Positions 1-9,177 of a stretch of DNA of 64,000 nt are shown here, in pieces. A model generated the notes under the pieces. The model made no database searches, had not been told where the DNA came from, and saw only the letters and a list, made by a program, of their open reading frames with translations. The position numbers and the translations under genes were made by a program. Source of the DNA: a bacterium (GTDB lineage Bacteria > AUK180); contig JAGLGN010000032.1 in the NCBI GenBank assembly GCA_023144005.1, positions 5,606 to 69,605 of the forward strand, written 5' to 3'. Position 1 is the first letter of the stretch; every line of letters begins with the position of its first letter.

Positions 1-566
1 CGGCACTTAGGACAGAGCACTACAAACATATCATCTCTTTTGTCAAAAGTAATGCTTCTGCTCGCATCATCGACTATGCCTAATTTCTTCAATTTCTCAT
101 TAAGCAGGCCAAGGTTCGCCGGCTGTTTTTCACCGAGTGAGTCAAGCATCCACAAGATATGATCGCGGGTAGACAGTATCTCTCCACACTCCTCACAAAC
201 AACAAGTTCAAATTCCTTCGCTGTGTGAAGATCATCCCTTGAAAATACCGCGAGTTCAAATTCCGGCACCATCTTGACGCCATCCTTTGTTGTGCATACC
301 CTTTCACATTCGCCGCACATGATACAATGATCTAAATGCCATATGACCTGTCTCTTTTTGCCTTCCGCGTCATTTATTTCTTCGATCGCCTCAGAAGGAC
401 ACCAATTTACACAGCCGCCGCAGCCGATACAACTGTCCTGCGGTTCTGGCTTCCCTTTAAAGCGGGGATGTATCGTAGCGGGCTTAAACGGGTATCTCGT
501 TGTTGCGGGACGGCTGAAAAGGGACTTAACAGCTTCTCTCAACTCTCTTAGTTTTGGCAGCCACAT
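1..566 (-). CDS. 4Fe-4S ferredoxin subunit of Mrp-hydrogenase (HycF/MbhN/NuoI-like), 3' end outside window
   Basis: Partial gene: 188 codons are visible and the C-terminus lies beyond position 1. Two [4Fe-4S] motifs are seen, CIGCGGCVNWCP (about residues 46-57) and CIMCGECERVC (about 81-91). Further on are CEECGE (about 125-130) and CPKC at the very edge, which together look like a four-cysteine zinc ribbon. The ATG follows GGAGAG and sits two bases after the mrpG stop (TAGTATG), so it is the last visible gene of the hydrogenase operon. In Mbh and NuoI families this subunit passes electrons from ferredoxin to the small hydrogenase subunit. It is longer than a typical MbhN or EchF (about 130-140 residues), the extra length being the Cys-rich tail. 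Confidence 0.85.
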   Translation of the reverse strand, partial: MWLPKLRELREAVKSLFSRPATTRYPFKPATIHPRFKGKPEPQDSCIGCGGCVNWCPSEAIEEINDAEGKKRQVIWHLDHCIMCGECERVCTTKDGVKMVPEFELAVFSRDDLHTAKEFELVVCEECGEILSTRDHILWMLDSLGEKQPANLGLLNEKLKKLGIVDDASRSITFDKRDDMFVVLCPKC

Positions 567-567
567 A

Positions 568-897
568 CTATTTACTCTCCTTATCCTTGTACTTGTCGCA
601 AACACTTTTCTTCCAGAGCTTCACTCCGGATTTGTATGCTCCCCGCGCAAGCGCGTGGGCGCCTGTCGGCGAGGTTACAAGAATAAATACCATACATATC
701 AGCGCCTTGACACCAAGCGGGTTGAACCCTACTATGACGACAACGCCGATTAAAACAAAGCAGATCCCCAGGGTAACGCACTTTGTCGCTGCCTGCAGAC
801 GGCAATAAACATCAGGCATACGCAGTAGGCCGATACAGCCGAAGAGATTGAAGAGAACTCCAATACCGATTATTATGTATCCTATTATATTATTCAT
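568..897 (-). CDS. mrpG: Mrp/MBH antiporter subunit G (MrpG/MbhC-like)
   Basis: Small membrane protein of 109 residues with three hydrophobic segments. It carries the MnhG/PhaG signature RMPDVYCRLQAATKCVTLG and then TSPTGAHALARGAY. In the Mrp antiporter and in the MBH hydrogenase this subunit is part of the sodium/proton translocating membrane arm. The ATG at 897 is preferred over an upstream in-frame TTG because GGAGGGG lies just upstream. It slightly overlaps mrpF and is followed at once by the ferredoxin gene. Confidence 0.9.
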   Translation of the reverse strand: MNNIIGYIIIGIGVLFNLFGCIGLLRMPDVYCRLQAATKCVTLGICFVLIGVVVIVGFNPLGVKALICMVFILVTSPTGAHALARGAYKSGVKLWKKSVCDKYKDKESK

Positions 898-1153
898 CAA
901 AACTCTTCCCCTCCAGATGCTTCGCCAGAGCGATAGTGCCCAAAAAGGAGATCAGGGCCCACGCGATGGCGATATTCATATAAAAGTCCTTCCCTGTTTC
1001 AACGGCGATCAAGGCGGTAAATCCCACCACGACTATCCCGAGAATATCAATAGCGACAACCCTGTCAGGAACAGTCGGGCCTCTCGCTATACGATAAAGG
1101 CAAAGAAAGCAGCATATCAGCAACACTACAAAGAATAGCAATTCGATGATCAT
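890..1153 (-). CDS. mrpF: Mrp/MBH antiporter subunit F (MrpF/MbhB-like)
   Basis: A protein of 87 residues with three membrane helices. The segment RIARGPTVPDRVVAIDILG is the MnhF/PhaF family hallmark. It belongs to the MrpE-F-G trio of the cation-translocating module. The ATG overlaps the mrpE stop as ATGA, indicating translational coupling inside the operon. Assignment to the family is firm; whether the ion moved is sodium or proton cannot be read from the sequence. Confidence 0.9.
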   Translation of the reverse strand: MIIELLFFVVLLICCFLCLYRIARGPTVPDRVVAIDILGIVVVGFTALIAVETGKDFYMNIAIAWALISFLGTIALAKHLEGKSFDE

Positions 1154-1635
1154 CCGAACACCTTCATTAAATACTTCTCAAATTTTTCAACAATCTCTTT
1201 GCTTGCAAGATCCACATCATCTGATTTCACATTCAACCAGTGTATATAGATATATTCCCCTTCGATATCCACCGAGAGTGTTCCCGGGGTCAGGGTTATC
1301 GAATTACAGAGAACTGACCTCCCAGACCGTGATTTCAATTTCGTCTTCACCTTCACAATGCCGGGATGTATCGGAAGATCGGGATGCAGGACACGGTACA
1401 TGACGTCCAGATTTGCCAGTATCAAATAATATGTGAATACCGGAATATAGACCAGGAACCAGAACAAGCGGTCTATATGCCATAGCCGTTTGTAGTTCTC
1501 AACAAATTCCTTTCCGAAGAGCAGCGCTACTATCAAAGCAACAAAAAACCCAAGTATCAATGTCTGCAGATCAAGAGGCAGCACCAGAAGGATCCAGATA
1601 ATATACGAAATAAAAAAGAGTGTAAACCTTTTCAT
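1150..1635 (-). CDS. mrpE: Mrp/MBH antiporter subunit E (MrpE/MbhA-like)
   Basis: A protein of 161 residues with two or three N-terminal hydrophobic helices and a soluble C-terminal part containing SRSGRSVLCNSITLTPGTLSV, typical of MnhE/PhaE (Asn-Ser-Ile-Thr-Leu-Thr-Pro-Gly). It is part of the antiporter module attached to the hydrogenase. Starts and stops overlap both neighbours as ATGA. Confidence 0.9.
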   Translation of the reverse strand: MKRFTLFFISYIIWILLVLPLDLQTLILGFFVALIVALLFGKEFVENYKRLWHIDRLFWFLVYIPVFTYYLILANLDVMYRVLHPDLPIHPGIVKVKTKLKSRSGRSVLCNSITLTPGTLSVDIEGEYIYIHWLNVKSDDVDLASKEIVEKFEKYLMKVFG

Positions 1636-3107
1636 TTTATCACCAGCGCCTTATATGTATCGGCATTTAAAATCACTTCAACGGCTGGAGTCAATACCGC
1701 ATCTCGTAATTGAGGGATCAGCAGGAAAGAGGTGGCTAAACATAAGATCGCCAGGATTATCATACTGACAGACATGAAAAATGGTGATTCCTTGATACTC
1801 TTATAACTCTCCTTCAATGACCCGAAAAACGCATATCTTTGCATCTTCATGTAATAGGCAAGGGTAAAAATGCTTCCAGCGATCGCCCAGAACGCAAAGA
1901 TCGTATGCCCCGACTGAATACATGCGATAATTATCAGAAGTTTTGAGAAAAACCCGTTGAAAGGAGGCATTCCCGATATACTGAGCGAGGCGATCAGAGA
2001 CGTTCCTCCGGTTATCGGCATTACTTTGTTCAGCCCACCCATTTCATCAAGATTTCTGGTGCCAAGCCTGTGATAGACCGAACCCGAATTCATAAAGAGC
2101 AGGGATTTAAAGACCGAATGGTTCACCAAGTGGAACAAAGCCGCAAGAATACCGAGTTTCGTTCCCAAGCCGATACCGAGAATAATGTACCCGATCTGGG
2201 ATATTGAACTATAAGCGAGCAGCCTTTTCATATCCATCTGTCCAAGAGCCAGTAACCCTCCCACCATAATGGAGATTAGCCCCATGTAAGCGAGCATATT
2301 TCCCCCGTTGAATCCGAAAATATTGTACATCACACGGATCATCGCATATAGTCCAAGCGTTTTGATCACGACGCCGCTGAGCATTGCGGATATCGGTGCA
2401 GGGGCAGCCGGATGGGCATCCGGTAGCCAGGCATGGAACGGTATGATCGCCGCCTTTACCGAAAATGCGGCAATAAATAGAAAGAGCGTGAACTTCAAGA
2501 GAATATTGAATTCCGAATTTGCGATCGCTTCACTGATATAGGCCATATTCAATACACCGAACTGTGAATATAAAAGGGCTATCGCAAGAAGTATGAAAGT
2601 GGACGCGATCCCGCCCATGACCATATACTTGAACGATGCTTCCAGCTCGTCAGCTTCCGTTCCGAAACCGACCAGAGCATATGACGCTATTGACGCGATC
2701 TCAATAAAAACGAAGAGGTTGAAAAAGTCTCCAGATAGAAGCACTCCGTTCATTCCCGCAAGCATCAGCAGAAAGAGCGCGTAATAATAATTATTAGCGG
2801 TGTAACGCCTCATATAATTAATCGAGAACAATGTAGCTGTAAAAGCTATCAGGTTCACTATGGACAGCATCAATCCGCTGAGACCGTCAAGAACCAGATT
2901 TATTCCCAGTGGAGGAACCCATTTTCCGATCACATACATTCCCGATTTATTAAACATGAATATCGTCATAATAAAAAGTGCCAATGTGATCACATTTGCA
3001 AGGATCTCGCTGATGACACGAACCTTATTCCTGGTCAGCACATTTAAGAACACGACCAGAAACGCGCCGGCAAGCGGTATTAATACAAAATACGGTAGAG
3101 TATTCAT
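1632..3107 (-). CDS. mrpD: Mrp/MBH antiporter subunit D (MrpD/MbhH-like, NuoL/M/N family)
   Basis: A 491-residue polytopic membrane protein of the proton-conducting transporter family (NuoL/M/N, MrpA/D). Visible family features are KAAIIPFHAWLPDAHPAAPAPISAMLSG, with the conserved Lys and the His-Pro segment, and LLAYSSISQIGYIILGIG. In complex I relatives this antiporter-like subunit carries one ion channel. It overlaps mrpC and mrpE by ATGA. With the 583-residue paralogue at 4435-6186 the operon encodes two such channels. Confidence 0.93.
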   Translation of the reverse strand: MNTLPYFVLIPLAGAFLVVFLNVLTRNKVRVISEILANVITLALFIMTIFMFNKSGMYVIGKWVPPLGINLVLDGLSGLMLSIVNLIAFTATLFSINYMRRYTANNYYYALFLLMLAGMNGVLLSGDFFNLFVFIEIASIASYALVGFGTEADELEASFKYMVMGGIASTFILLAIALLYSQFGVLNMAYISEAIANSEFNILLKFTLFLFIAAFSVKAAIIPFHAWLPDAHPAAPAPISAMLSGVVIKTLGLYAMIRVMYNIFGFNGGNMLAYMGLISIMVGGLLALGQMDMKRLLAYSSISQIGYIILGIGLGTKLGILAALFHLVNHSVFKSLLFMNSGSVYHRLGTRNLDEMGGLNKVMPITGGTSLIASLSISGMPPFNGFFSKLLIIIACIQSGHTIFAFWAIAGSIFTLAYYMKMQRYAFFGSLKESYKSIKESPFFMSVSMIILAILCLATSFLLIPQLRDAVLTPAVEVILNADTYKALVIK

Positions 3108-3451
3108 CCCTTCAACCTTTTTATTTCCGTTATATCAAAGGTGCCGAACCTCTCATAGATCCTGATAGCTACTGCTACCATCAAAGCCGTCACAGCAAGG
3201 CCTATTACAATGGATGTCAGCACAAGCGCTTGAGGAAGCGGGTCCACACTGCTGGCAAGAAACTCATCTAATCGCATCGACTTTGTCATTATCGGAGCGA
3301 TGCCATTGTTCTTATAACCGAGAAGGATCAAGAACAAATTGACTGCATTCTCCATAATAATGAACCCGAGCACGATCTTTATAAGGTTCTTTTTGCAGAA
3401 GATCCCGTACAATCCAATAAAAAACAATATTAAGCAGAGAATATAAATCAT
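3104..3451 (-). CDS. mrpC: Mrp/MBH antiporter subunit C (MrpC/MbhG, NuoK-like)
   Basis: A 115-residue membrane protein with three helices. IVLGFIIMENAVNLFLILLGY and DPLPQALVLTSIVIGLAVTAL match the NuoK/MnhC family, which has conserved helix glutamates and the PQALVLTAIVI segment. It is expected to sit between the MrpD-like antiporter and the hydrogenase membrane anchor. It overlaps both neighbours by four bases. Confidence 0.92.
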   Translation of the reverse strand: MIYILCLILFFIGLYGIFCKKNLIKIVLGFIIMENAVNLFLILLGYKNNGIAPIMTKSMRLDEFLASSVDPLPQALVLTSIVIGLAVTALMVAVAIRIYERFGTFDITEIKRLKG

Positions 3452-3930
3452 TTGTCTTTCTCCGTTTTTGATATGTCCTCATCAAGGATGACTTTATGAG
3501 TAGACAGGACATAGAAGACAAGGAACAATCCCGCCATCACCTTGAGTGCTATCGCGACATTAGATATTGGAATCGTTCCGCCGCTTAGAAATGTAAAGGG
3601 TGTGCCGCCAAATTTCTGATGAAGGAAATTCGCAAAGAACCCACCACCGTAATAGATACCCAGCCATGCTACCGCAATAAAGAGCAAAGCACCAAAGGAC
3701 TCTACCAAAGTGGTTCTCGTCCTTGGAAAGAGTTTATCCGTTCTCTCTTTTCCGAAAGAAAGCATGATGAGGATAAAGCTTGCTGCCATTATCACGCCTC
3801 CAGCAAATCCGCCGCCGGGAGTCAGATGTCCGAAAAGAACGATATAACATCCGAATAGAAAGATAAACCCTTCGATCCAACAGCAAACTGATTTAACTAT
3901 TTCACTTAATCCGCTTTTGTTATTAGTCAT
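3448..3930 (-). CDS. mrpB: Mrp/MBH antiporter subunit B (MnhB/MbhF-like)
   Basis: A 160-residue protein with four hydrophobic segments. The motif GHLTPGGGFAGGVIMAASFIL is the MnhB domain signature, and GGTIPISNVAIALKV follows. In the MBH complex this is MbhF. Its start overlaps the preceding MbhD/E-like gene by eight bases. The family call is clear; the ion specificity is not. Confidence 0.92.
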   Translation of the reverse strand: MTNNKSGLSEIVKSVCCWIEGFIFLFGCYIVLFGHLTPGGGFAGGVIMAASFILIMLSFGKERTDKLFPRTRTTLVESFGALLFIAVAWLGIYYGGGFFANFLHQKFGGTPFTFLSGGTIPISNVAIALKVMAGLFLVFYVLSTHKVILDEDISKTEKDK

Positions 3931-4447
3931 TTTTCGCTTTTCTCCTCAGAAGAACCACAGCCCCAAGAATTGCCGTGAACAGAACGGTAGCTTCTCCCAG
4001 TGTATCGTATGCCCTGTAGTCAAGGATCACACTGGTTACAATATTGGCAGACCCGGTCTCCTTCAATCCGTTTGCCAGATAATGGGGCGCTACTTTGCTC
4101 AAATAATTGCCGAACTCAGGCAGAAGATCCATTGCCTTAGAAGCGAACATAAAGAGCAGAAGAAGGAGCACCATACATATGGCAAAGGGGAAGAATTGCC
4201 GGATATTTTTCACCAGATGAACATCCACGGCTATTGTCGCTCTGATCAATATCACAAGCGTCAGAATTTCAATGATAACCTGAATGATCGCAATATCCGG
4301 TGCCCTCAATAAAAGGAAAACAACGGACAGCATGAATCCTACCGCGCCAATCGAAACAACTGAAGACAAAAGATTTTTCGCTTCAAGTGCGATTAATGCG
4401 GCAAGCAACATAAAAAGAATCAAAATATAAATTATTACATGAACCAT
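3923..4447 (-). CDS. MbhD/MbhE-like membrane subunit (DUF4040, MrpA C-terminal type)
   Basis: A 174-residue membrane protein. Residues 1-90 match the MbhD/MrpA-C domain (DUF4040), with LLRAPDIAIIQVIIEIL as the recognisable part. The second half ends in YRAYDTLGEATVLFTAILGAVVLLR, like MbhE. In Pyrococcus these are two genes and in Mrp they are part of MrpA, so here they appear fused as one polypeptide. It overlaps its upstream neighbour by 13 bases and mrpB by eight. Confidence 0.85.
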   Translation of the reverse strand: MVHVIIYILILFMLLAALIALEAKNLLSSVVSIGAVGFMLSVVFLLLRAPDIAIIQVIIEILTLVILIRATIAVDVHLVKNIRQFFPFAICMVLLLLLFMFASKAMDLLPEFGNYLSKVAPHYLANGLKETGSANIVTSVILDYRAYDTLGEATVLFTAILGAVVLLRRKAKND

Positions 4448-6186
4448 ATTACCACCAGTATTATGACTCCGCCTGCAAGTATCCAGGACAGGTAGTTGGA
4501 CAATACACCATTATGCAAATATCTTAGCAATTTAATTATATAAAAAGCCATTGCTTTTAGAACTTCGTAAAGGTCAAAGATCTTCTTCGCCGCCAATCCG
4601 TAAATAAATTTGAAGGGTTGGCCATTCTCAATTCCTTCGTAGAAGTCCGCTCCTGAAATATGCATATCCGGCCTGAGCCCTTCTCCGCCGGCAAAGCCCT
4701 TTACACGGCGGATCTTGATCCTTGATATAAGGAAGATCAATGCTCCGAGGACGAGGCCTACTACGATCAGCAGCATTGCCATTTTCGGATGCCATAGGCC
4801 TGTTAGATCAAGATTTCCATACATTGGTTTGATAAAAAGATCAAAGGCGAATACACCCAGAACAATACAGGAAAGAGCCAGAATGATCTGAGGAAAGACA
4901 AGGGAGAATTTCTCCTTGAACTTTTTCTCTGTTCCTTTTGGATACTTCTTCGCGCCAAGGAATAGCGCATGCATCAGCTTCATAAATGAAGCCAGCGTCA
5001 AGGCGGAGCCGAAGAGGGCGGCGAGCAGACAAAGTATTGAAAGGAACGGATATTGTTCAGCGGTAGCGGCCAATACTCCCTGATAGATCAACCACTTTGA
5101 AAAGAACCCGTTCAATGGAGGAAGTCCGGAAATCGCAAAAGAGGCGATAAGCATACTCGTGAACGTGATCGGAAGGTATTTCGCCATGCCTCCCAATTTA
5201 TCCAGATGATCGGTTTTGCTGACCTTCTCAACCTGACCGGTACCGAGAAAGAGACAGGACTTATAGATCGAATTATTTATCATATGGAAGAGACCTCCGG
5301 CAATACCCAGAGGATTTCCAGTTCCGATACCTAGAACCATGTATCCTACCTGAGAGATCGCATGATAGGACAGAAGTTTTTTCGCCGTATGCTGTGTCAG
5401 AGCCATAAATACAGCGCATATGATCGTTATTGACCCGATAAGCATTACACTTATTTTCACGACCGGAGGAATGGTGACGATAGAGAATATCCTCGCCAGA
5501 AGATAAATACCAAGTAGTTTATCTAAAGAAGCGGGCATAAAAGCTGTCACCGGAGGTGGGGCTTTATCCGCGCATTCCGGTATCCACGTATGAAAAGGCA
5601 TATTTCCCGCTTTGGCAAATGCCGCAGCGGCAATACAGATAAATGCTATCATCGACCAAGTTGAAGAAAGGATGCCGAATGATCCCGTCAGCCGGAATAA
5701 TACAGCAACACCCAGTATCAGGAGAGAATCACTTCCTCCGAGTATGATCAGGGTTTTCTTCGCGGCAAGATTAGCGCCCGAGTTAAATTGCATCATCAGG
5801 TAAAGGGTAATTCCCGAAATACCCCAGAATATGATCAAGACGATCCAGTTCGCGCTCAATATTATGCCGTATGCTGAAGCCAATGTCAGGAAAAAGTAAG
5901 AAAAATACTTATTCAACTTCTTCTTAATGAAACCTGCGGAGTAAATGGAAAGTACCAATCCGAAGAATCCTATAAAGAAAAAGACAAGTTTGGTCAAATT
6001 ATCCCATAAGATCCAAGCTGTATATTTCTCGGGAATGTTCGGGTTGAAAAGCAGGTACACGCCGATCACGATATTAGCGAACGCTAATATCGGTGCAATA
6101 ACTCTCAACGGCTTTTTCCAGTCAGGAGTAATAAAAAGGACAAAGGCTACGATCAGATTAAAAATGATTGGCAGAAAGATATTCAT
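4435..6186 (-). CDS. NuoL/MrpA-like antiporter subunit with C-terminal lateral-helix extension
   Basis: A 583-residue polytopic protein of the NuoL/MrpA/MrpD family. It has KAGNMPFHTWIPECADKAPPPVTAFMPAS (residues about 192-220) and LLSYHAISQVGYMVLGIG. After the transporter core it continues with a soluble stretch and a long C-terminal hydrophobic segment (RYLHNGVLSNYLSWILAGG), resembling MbhI and the NuoL lateral helix that clamps antiporter subunits to the hydrogenase core. It probably combines the roles of an antiporter subunit and MbhI. It overlaps the NuoCD-like gene by ATGA. Confidence 0.85.
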   Translation of the reverse strand: MNIFLPIIFNLIVAFVLFITPDWKKPLRVIAPILAFANIVIGVYLLFNPNIPEKYTAWILWDNLTKLVFFFIGFFGLVLSIYSAGFIKKKLNKYFSYFFLTLASAYGIILSANWIVLIIFWGISGITLYLMMQFNSGANLAAKKTLIILGGSDSLLILGVAVLFRLTGSFGILSSTWSMIAFICIAAAAFAKAGNMPFHTWIPECADKAPPPVTAFMPASLDKLLGIYLLARIFSIVTIPPVVKISVMLIGSITIICAVFMALTQHTAKKLLSYHAISQVGYMVLGIGTGNPLGIAGGLFHMINNSIYKSCLFLGTGQVEKVSKTDHLDKLGGMAKYLPITFTSMLIASFAISGLPPLNGFFSKWLIYQGVLAATAEQYPFLSILCLLAALFGSALTLASFMKLMHALFLGAKKYPKGTEKKFKEKFSLVFPQIILALSCIVLGVFAFDLFIKPMYGNLDLTGLWHPKMAMLLIVVGLVLGALIFLISRIKIRRVKGFAGGEGLRPDMHISGADFYEGIENGQPFKFIYGLAAKKIFDLYEVLKAMAFYIIKLLRYLHNGVLSNYLSWILAGGVIILVVIWFM

Positions 6187-7868
6187 CTCAATTCCCCCCG
6201 TAATCTTTTTGTTTTTTCTTCGGACAATCTAAGCAGTTCTTCCCAATTGTATTTAACATTTCCGTTCTCGACCGCCTGCATTCTTTCGGTGCAGCAATAA
6301 CATGGGTCAACAGCGGCAAGTGTTATTGCGGCATCCGACACATCACCGCCGACAGCCGCCAATTCATTTGAAAGCACATTCATATAAGAAGGAGCCCTTA
6401 TCTTATGCCTTACAGGAGTATTTCCACCATCGCTTCTGACATAATGCCATACCTCTCCACGGGGAGCCTCATATCTTCCGATACCTTCTCCCGGCGGGAT
6501 CTCGCGGACTTCCTCCCAGATATTCCCTTCTTTCAAACCTTTAAGTTTATCGAGACATTGAGTTATTATCTTTACCGATTCATACATTTCAAGAACACGG
6601 CAGACCGTCTTGTCGAAAATATCTCCGTTCTGACATACGATCACATCCCATTCAACCAATTGATAAGCACCATTGAGGATATCTATTTTCCTGATGTCCT
6701 GATCCAATCCGCTTGGGCGGGCAGTGGGGCCTGTAACACAATAATTGATCGCCTCTTCCTTGCTCAATACTCCGATGTTCTTCGTACGGGCATGAATAAC
6801 AGGGTCATCAATTACGGCACCCTTGAAGAGGTCAAAGATCGGGACCAATGACGCCGTCTTCTCCTTCATCGCGTCGATCTCCGAATTGAAAATATCCTTT
6901 CTCACACCGCCGATACGCATCATCGCATAGTGATTTCGGTTTCCGGAGATCTGTTCACAAAGGTCAAGAACTGTCTCGCGGTATTTCCATGCCCACATCC
7001 AGACCGTATTATAGCCCAGGAAATGTCCGGCAAGGCCAAGCCAGAGAAGATGTGAATGTACCCTTTCTAGCTCTGCGATAACGGTTCTGACATATTTCGC
7101 CCTTAAAGGGATCTCCAAACCCAGAAGGTCCTCAACGGCGTTGACATACGCATAAGGGTGAGAACATGAACAGATGCCGCAGATCCTTTCGACCAGAAAT
7201 GTGACCTGATCCCAATGTTTTCCTTCTGCGATCTTTTCTATCCCTCGGTGATTGTATCCGAGATTGATATTGAGGTCAATTACCTTTTCACCCTGAACCA
7301 TAAGTTCGAAGAACTCCGGTTCTTCCTGAAGAGGATGATAAGGGCCGATGGGAATTATTTTTGTTTTCTTGCCGTTCTTTGTTAATTCTTCGATCTTAAT
7401 ATTCGGACGGCGGCAGGAATCTTCTCCCCGGGGCTCTTTTCTTCCGTATTCATAATCCTTTCTTAGAGGGTATACACCTTCCGGCCATGTCGGGTCAAGA
7501 AGTAGCCTGCTGGTATCAGCAGCGCCCGTGAATTCAATACCCAGAAGTTCTCGCATTTCCCTTTCGATCCATGTCGCGCCTTTGATAATATCAGCGATCG
7601 ACGGGATCTGCCCCTTGTCACGGTCTGTAAAAACACGAAGAGAATACACAACGCCCGTCTTATCATCTGAAAAATGATAGAGGACCTCCATATTTTTCAC
7701 ATTGTCCAATCCTGTGGCAATACAGAAACGCAACTCCAATTTCCGGAACAAAAGCTCCGCAGCGGACCTGAGATCCTTCTTATCGATCTCGATATAATGG
7801 CGCTTGGAGCTCTTCTCTTCCCATTTAATGATCTTGCCTTTTAATATGTCTTTTACTTTATTAACCAT
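6183..7868 (-). CDS. [NiFe]-hydrogenase large subunit, NuoC-NuoD fusion (group 4, MbhK+MbhL type)
   Basis: A 561-residue fusion: residues 1-150 are NuoC-like (ATWIEREMRELLGIEF, DPTWPEGVYPLRKDY) and the rest is NuoD/hydrogenase large subunit. Both nickel-binding CxxC motifs are intact: RICGICSCSH in the middle and DPCYCC near the C-terminus. The four cysteines required for a NiFe site are therefore present, so this is a real hydrogenase and not a cysteine-less Nuo or Mbx relative. Only about 40 residues follow the last motif, so an endopeptidase-cleaved tail of the usual kind is not obvious. Electrons would come from the small subunit at 7871-8293. The gene starts two bases after that subunit's stop. 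Confidence 0.92.
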   Translation of the reverse strand: MVNKVKDILKGKIIKWEEKSSKRHYIEIDKKDLRSAAELLFRKLELRFCIATGLDNVKNMEVLYHFSDDKTGVVYSLRVFTDRDKGQIPSIADIIKGATWIEREMRELLGIEFTGAADTSRLLLDPTWPEGVYPLRKDYEYGRKEPRGEDSCRRPNIKIEELTKNGKKTKIIPIGPYHPLQEEPEFFELMVQGEKVIDLNINLGYNHRGIEKIAEGKHWDQVTFLVERICGICSCSHPYAYVNAVEDLLGLEIPLRAKYVRTVIAELERVHSHLLWLGLAGHFLGYNTVWMWAWKYRETVLDLCEQISGNRNHYAMMRIGGVRKDIFNSEIDAMKEKTASLVPIFDLFKGAVIDDPVIHARTKNIGVLSKEEAINYCVTGPTARPSGLDQDIRKIDILNGAYQLVEWDVIVCQNGDIFDKTVCRVLEMYESVKIITQCLDKLKGLKEGNIWEEVREIPPGEGIGRYEAPRGEVWHYVRSDGGNTPVRHKIRAPSYMNVLSNELAAVGGDVSDAAITLAAVDPCYCCTERMQAVENGNVKYNWEELLRLSEEKTKRLRGELR

Positions 7869-7870
7869 AA

Positions 7871-8293
7871 TTATATCTCTCCACGCAATTTCTTAACAAC
7901 CTTGACAACACCGTCAATTATTGCCTCGGGACGAGGGGGGCACCCGGGGATATACGCGGTTACCGGAATTATCTCATCTACAGGGATCACTCTATTGTAA
8001 GAAACCTTGAACATTCCCATTGAAGATGCGCAGCTTCCGAAGGCGATCACCGCGAGAGGTTTTGGCGCCTGATCATAAAGGTCTTTCAAAAATTCGGCAC
8101 CCTTTCTGTTCATCATTCCCGAAACAAGCATCGCGTCGGCATGTTTTATTGAACCGACCAGTTTAACTCCGAAGCGCTCCACATCAAATCTGGGCGTAAG
8201 GACATCAAGTATCTCTATGTCGCAATTATTACACGCCGCAGAAGCAAAATGAAAAACCCAGATCGATTTTGACAATATCTTTAATTTGTTCAT
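7871..8293 (-). CDS. Hydrogenase small subunit, NuoB/MbhJ-like
   Basis: A 140-residue NuoB-family protein. Cluster ligands are visible as CNNCDIE, GSCASS and GCPPRPE, the four-cysteine pattern for the proximal [4Fe-4S] cluster next to the NiFe site. The CxxC arrangement at the first motif is that of hydrogenases, where complex I has CC. The start was placed at 8293, where ATGA overlaps the stop of the NuoH-like gene; a longer upstream reading frame would run deep into that gene and has no support. Partner of the NuoCD-like large subunit. Confidence 0.9.
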   Translation of the reverse strand: MNKLKILSKSIWVFHFASAACNNCDIEILDVLTPRFDVERFGVKLVGSIKHADAMLVSGMMNRKGAEFLKDLYDQAPKPLAVIAFGSCASSMGMFKVSYNRVIPVDEIIPVTAYIPGCPPRPEAIIDGVVKVVKKLRGEI

Positions 8294-9177
8294 AGACCCA
8301 CCACCGCTAATATCAAAGCTACCAGACTCAAAGGAAACAAGATAAACCAGAAGAGTTTCAGGCATTGCTTTACCTTTAACCTGGGATTCGTATTTTCCAC
8401 TAAGATCACAATCACCAGAAGGGCTACGTATTTAAAAACATTAACACCGCCCCAAAATATCGAAGAAATGAAAAACGGCAAAGTGGCAAGCAGGATATAC
8501 TGCCCCATTTTGAAAAATCCCAGAAGCGGGCCGGAATATTCTATATATGCCCCGGCCATGATCTCGGTCTCCGCTTCAGCTATATCAAATGGAACCCTTC
8601 CCAGTTTTGCCTGCATGACAAAGAGTGCGAGAACAGAGGCGATACCTCCCGAGTAAGAATACATCACCGGAGGTTTATTCATGATATTCACCAGGCTCAA
8701 TTCGCCACCGGTCTTGACCCAGATAACGGCGATCGTCATCCAGAACACCAGTTCATATGAAAGGACCAGCTTTATCTCCCTTGAGGCGCCCAAAGAAGCC
8801 AGCGGATTAGCGCTGGCGGCACCTGCGAGGATCAGACATATCGGCGGGATCGTCAGCAGGTAGACAATGACTATCAAGTCGCCCTGAAAAGCTGCATCCG
8901 GAAAGAAAAATGCCATTCCCGCATACATTGCGACCAGAGTGGCACTGACCATGAAGAGGACCGGAGTTGCCAAAAAGGTTAAGAGGTGAGCATTTTCTGG
9001 AACTACACTTTCCTTTGTAAATAATTTCAGAAGATCGTACCAAGGCTGCAGTATAGGAGGGCCTACACGCCATTGGACTCTGGCGGTAACCTTCCTCTCA
9101 ATATATGAAGCGACCATTCCTACGATCAAAGCAAAAAGGAACCCGGGGAAAACAAGGAAATAGAAGATAGTTTTCAT
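8290..9177 (-). CDS. Hydrogenase membrane anchor, NuoH/MbhM-like
   Basis: A 295-residue membrane protein with about eight helices. Early residues IERKVTARVQWRVGPPILQPWYDLLKLF are the NuoH/HycD signature (ERK, RxGP), and PFDIAEAETEIMAGAYIEYSG is the conserved acidic loop facing the small subunit. It would anchor the NiFe core in the membrane and couple it to the Mrp-like arm. It overlaps both neighbours by ATGA. Confidence 0.93.
   Translation of the reverse strand: MKTIFYFLVFPGFLFALIVGMVASYIERKVTARVQWRVGPPILQPWYDLLKLFTKESVVPENAHLLTFLATPVLFMVSATLVAMYAGMAFFFPDAAFQGDLIVIVYLLTIPPICLILAGAASANPLASLGASREIKLVLSYELVFWMTIAVIWVKTGGELSLVNIMNKPPVMYSYSGGIASVLALFVMQAKLGRVPFDIAEAETEIMAGAYIEYSGPLLGFFKMGQYILLATLPFFISSIFWGGVNVFKYVALLVIVILVENTNPRLKVKQCLKLFWFILFPLSLVALILAVVGL

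Noticed and set aside
6183-7868. Assigning the NuoCD-like subunit to complex I or to the sulfur-reducing Mbx type
   Set aside because: Both nickel-binding CxxC motifs (CGIC and DPCYCC) are present, so a NiFe-hydrogenase is the better call.
8294-8365. Upstream extension of the NuoB-like protein by 24 residues
   Set aside because: It would lie wholly inside the NuoH-like gene; the ATGA overlap at 8293 gives a protein of family length.
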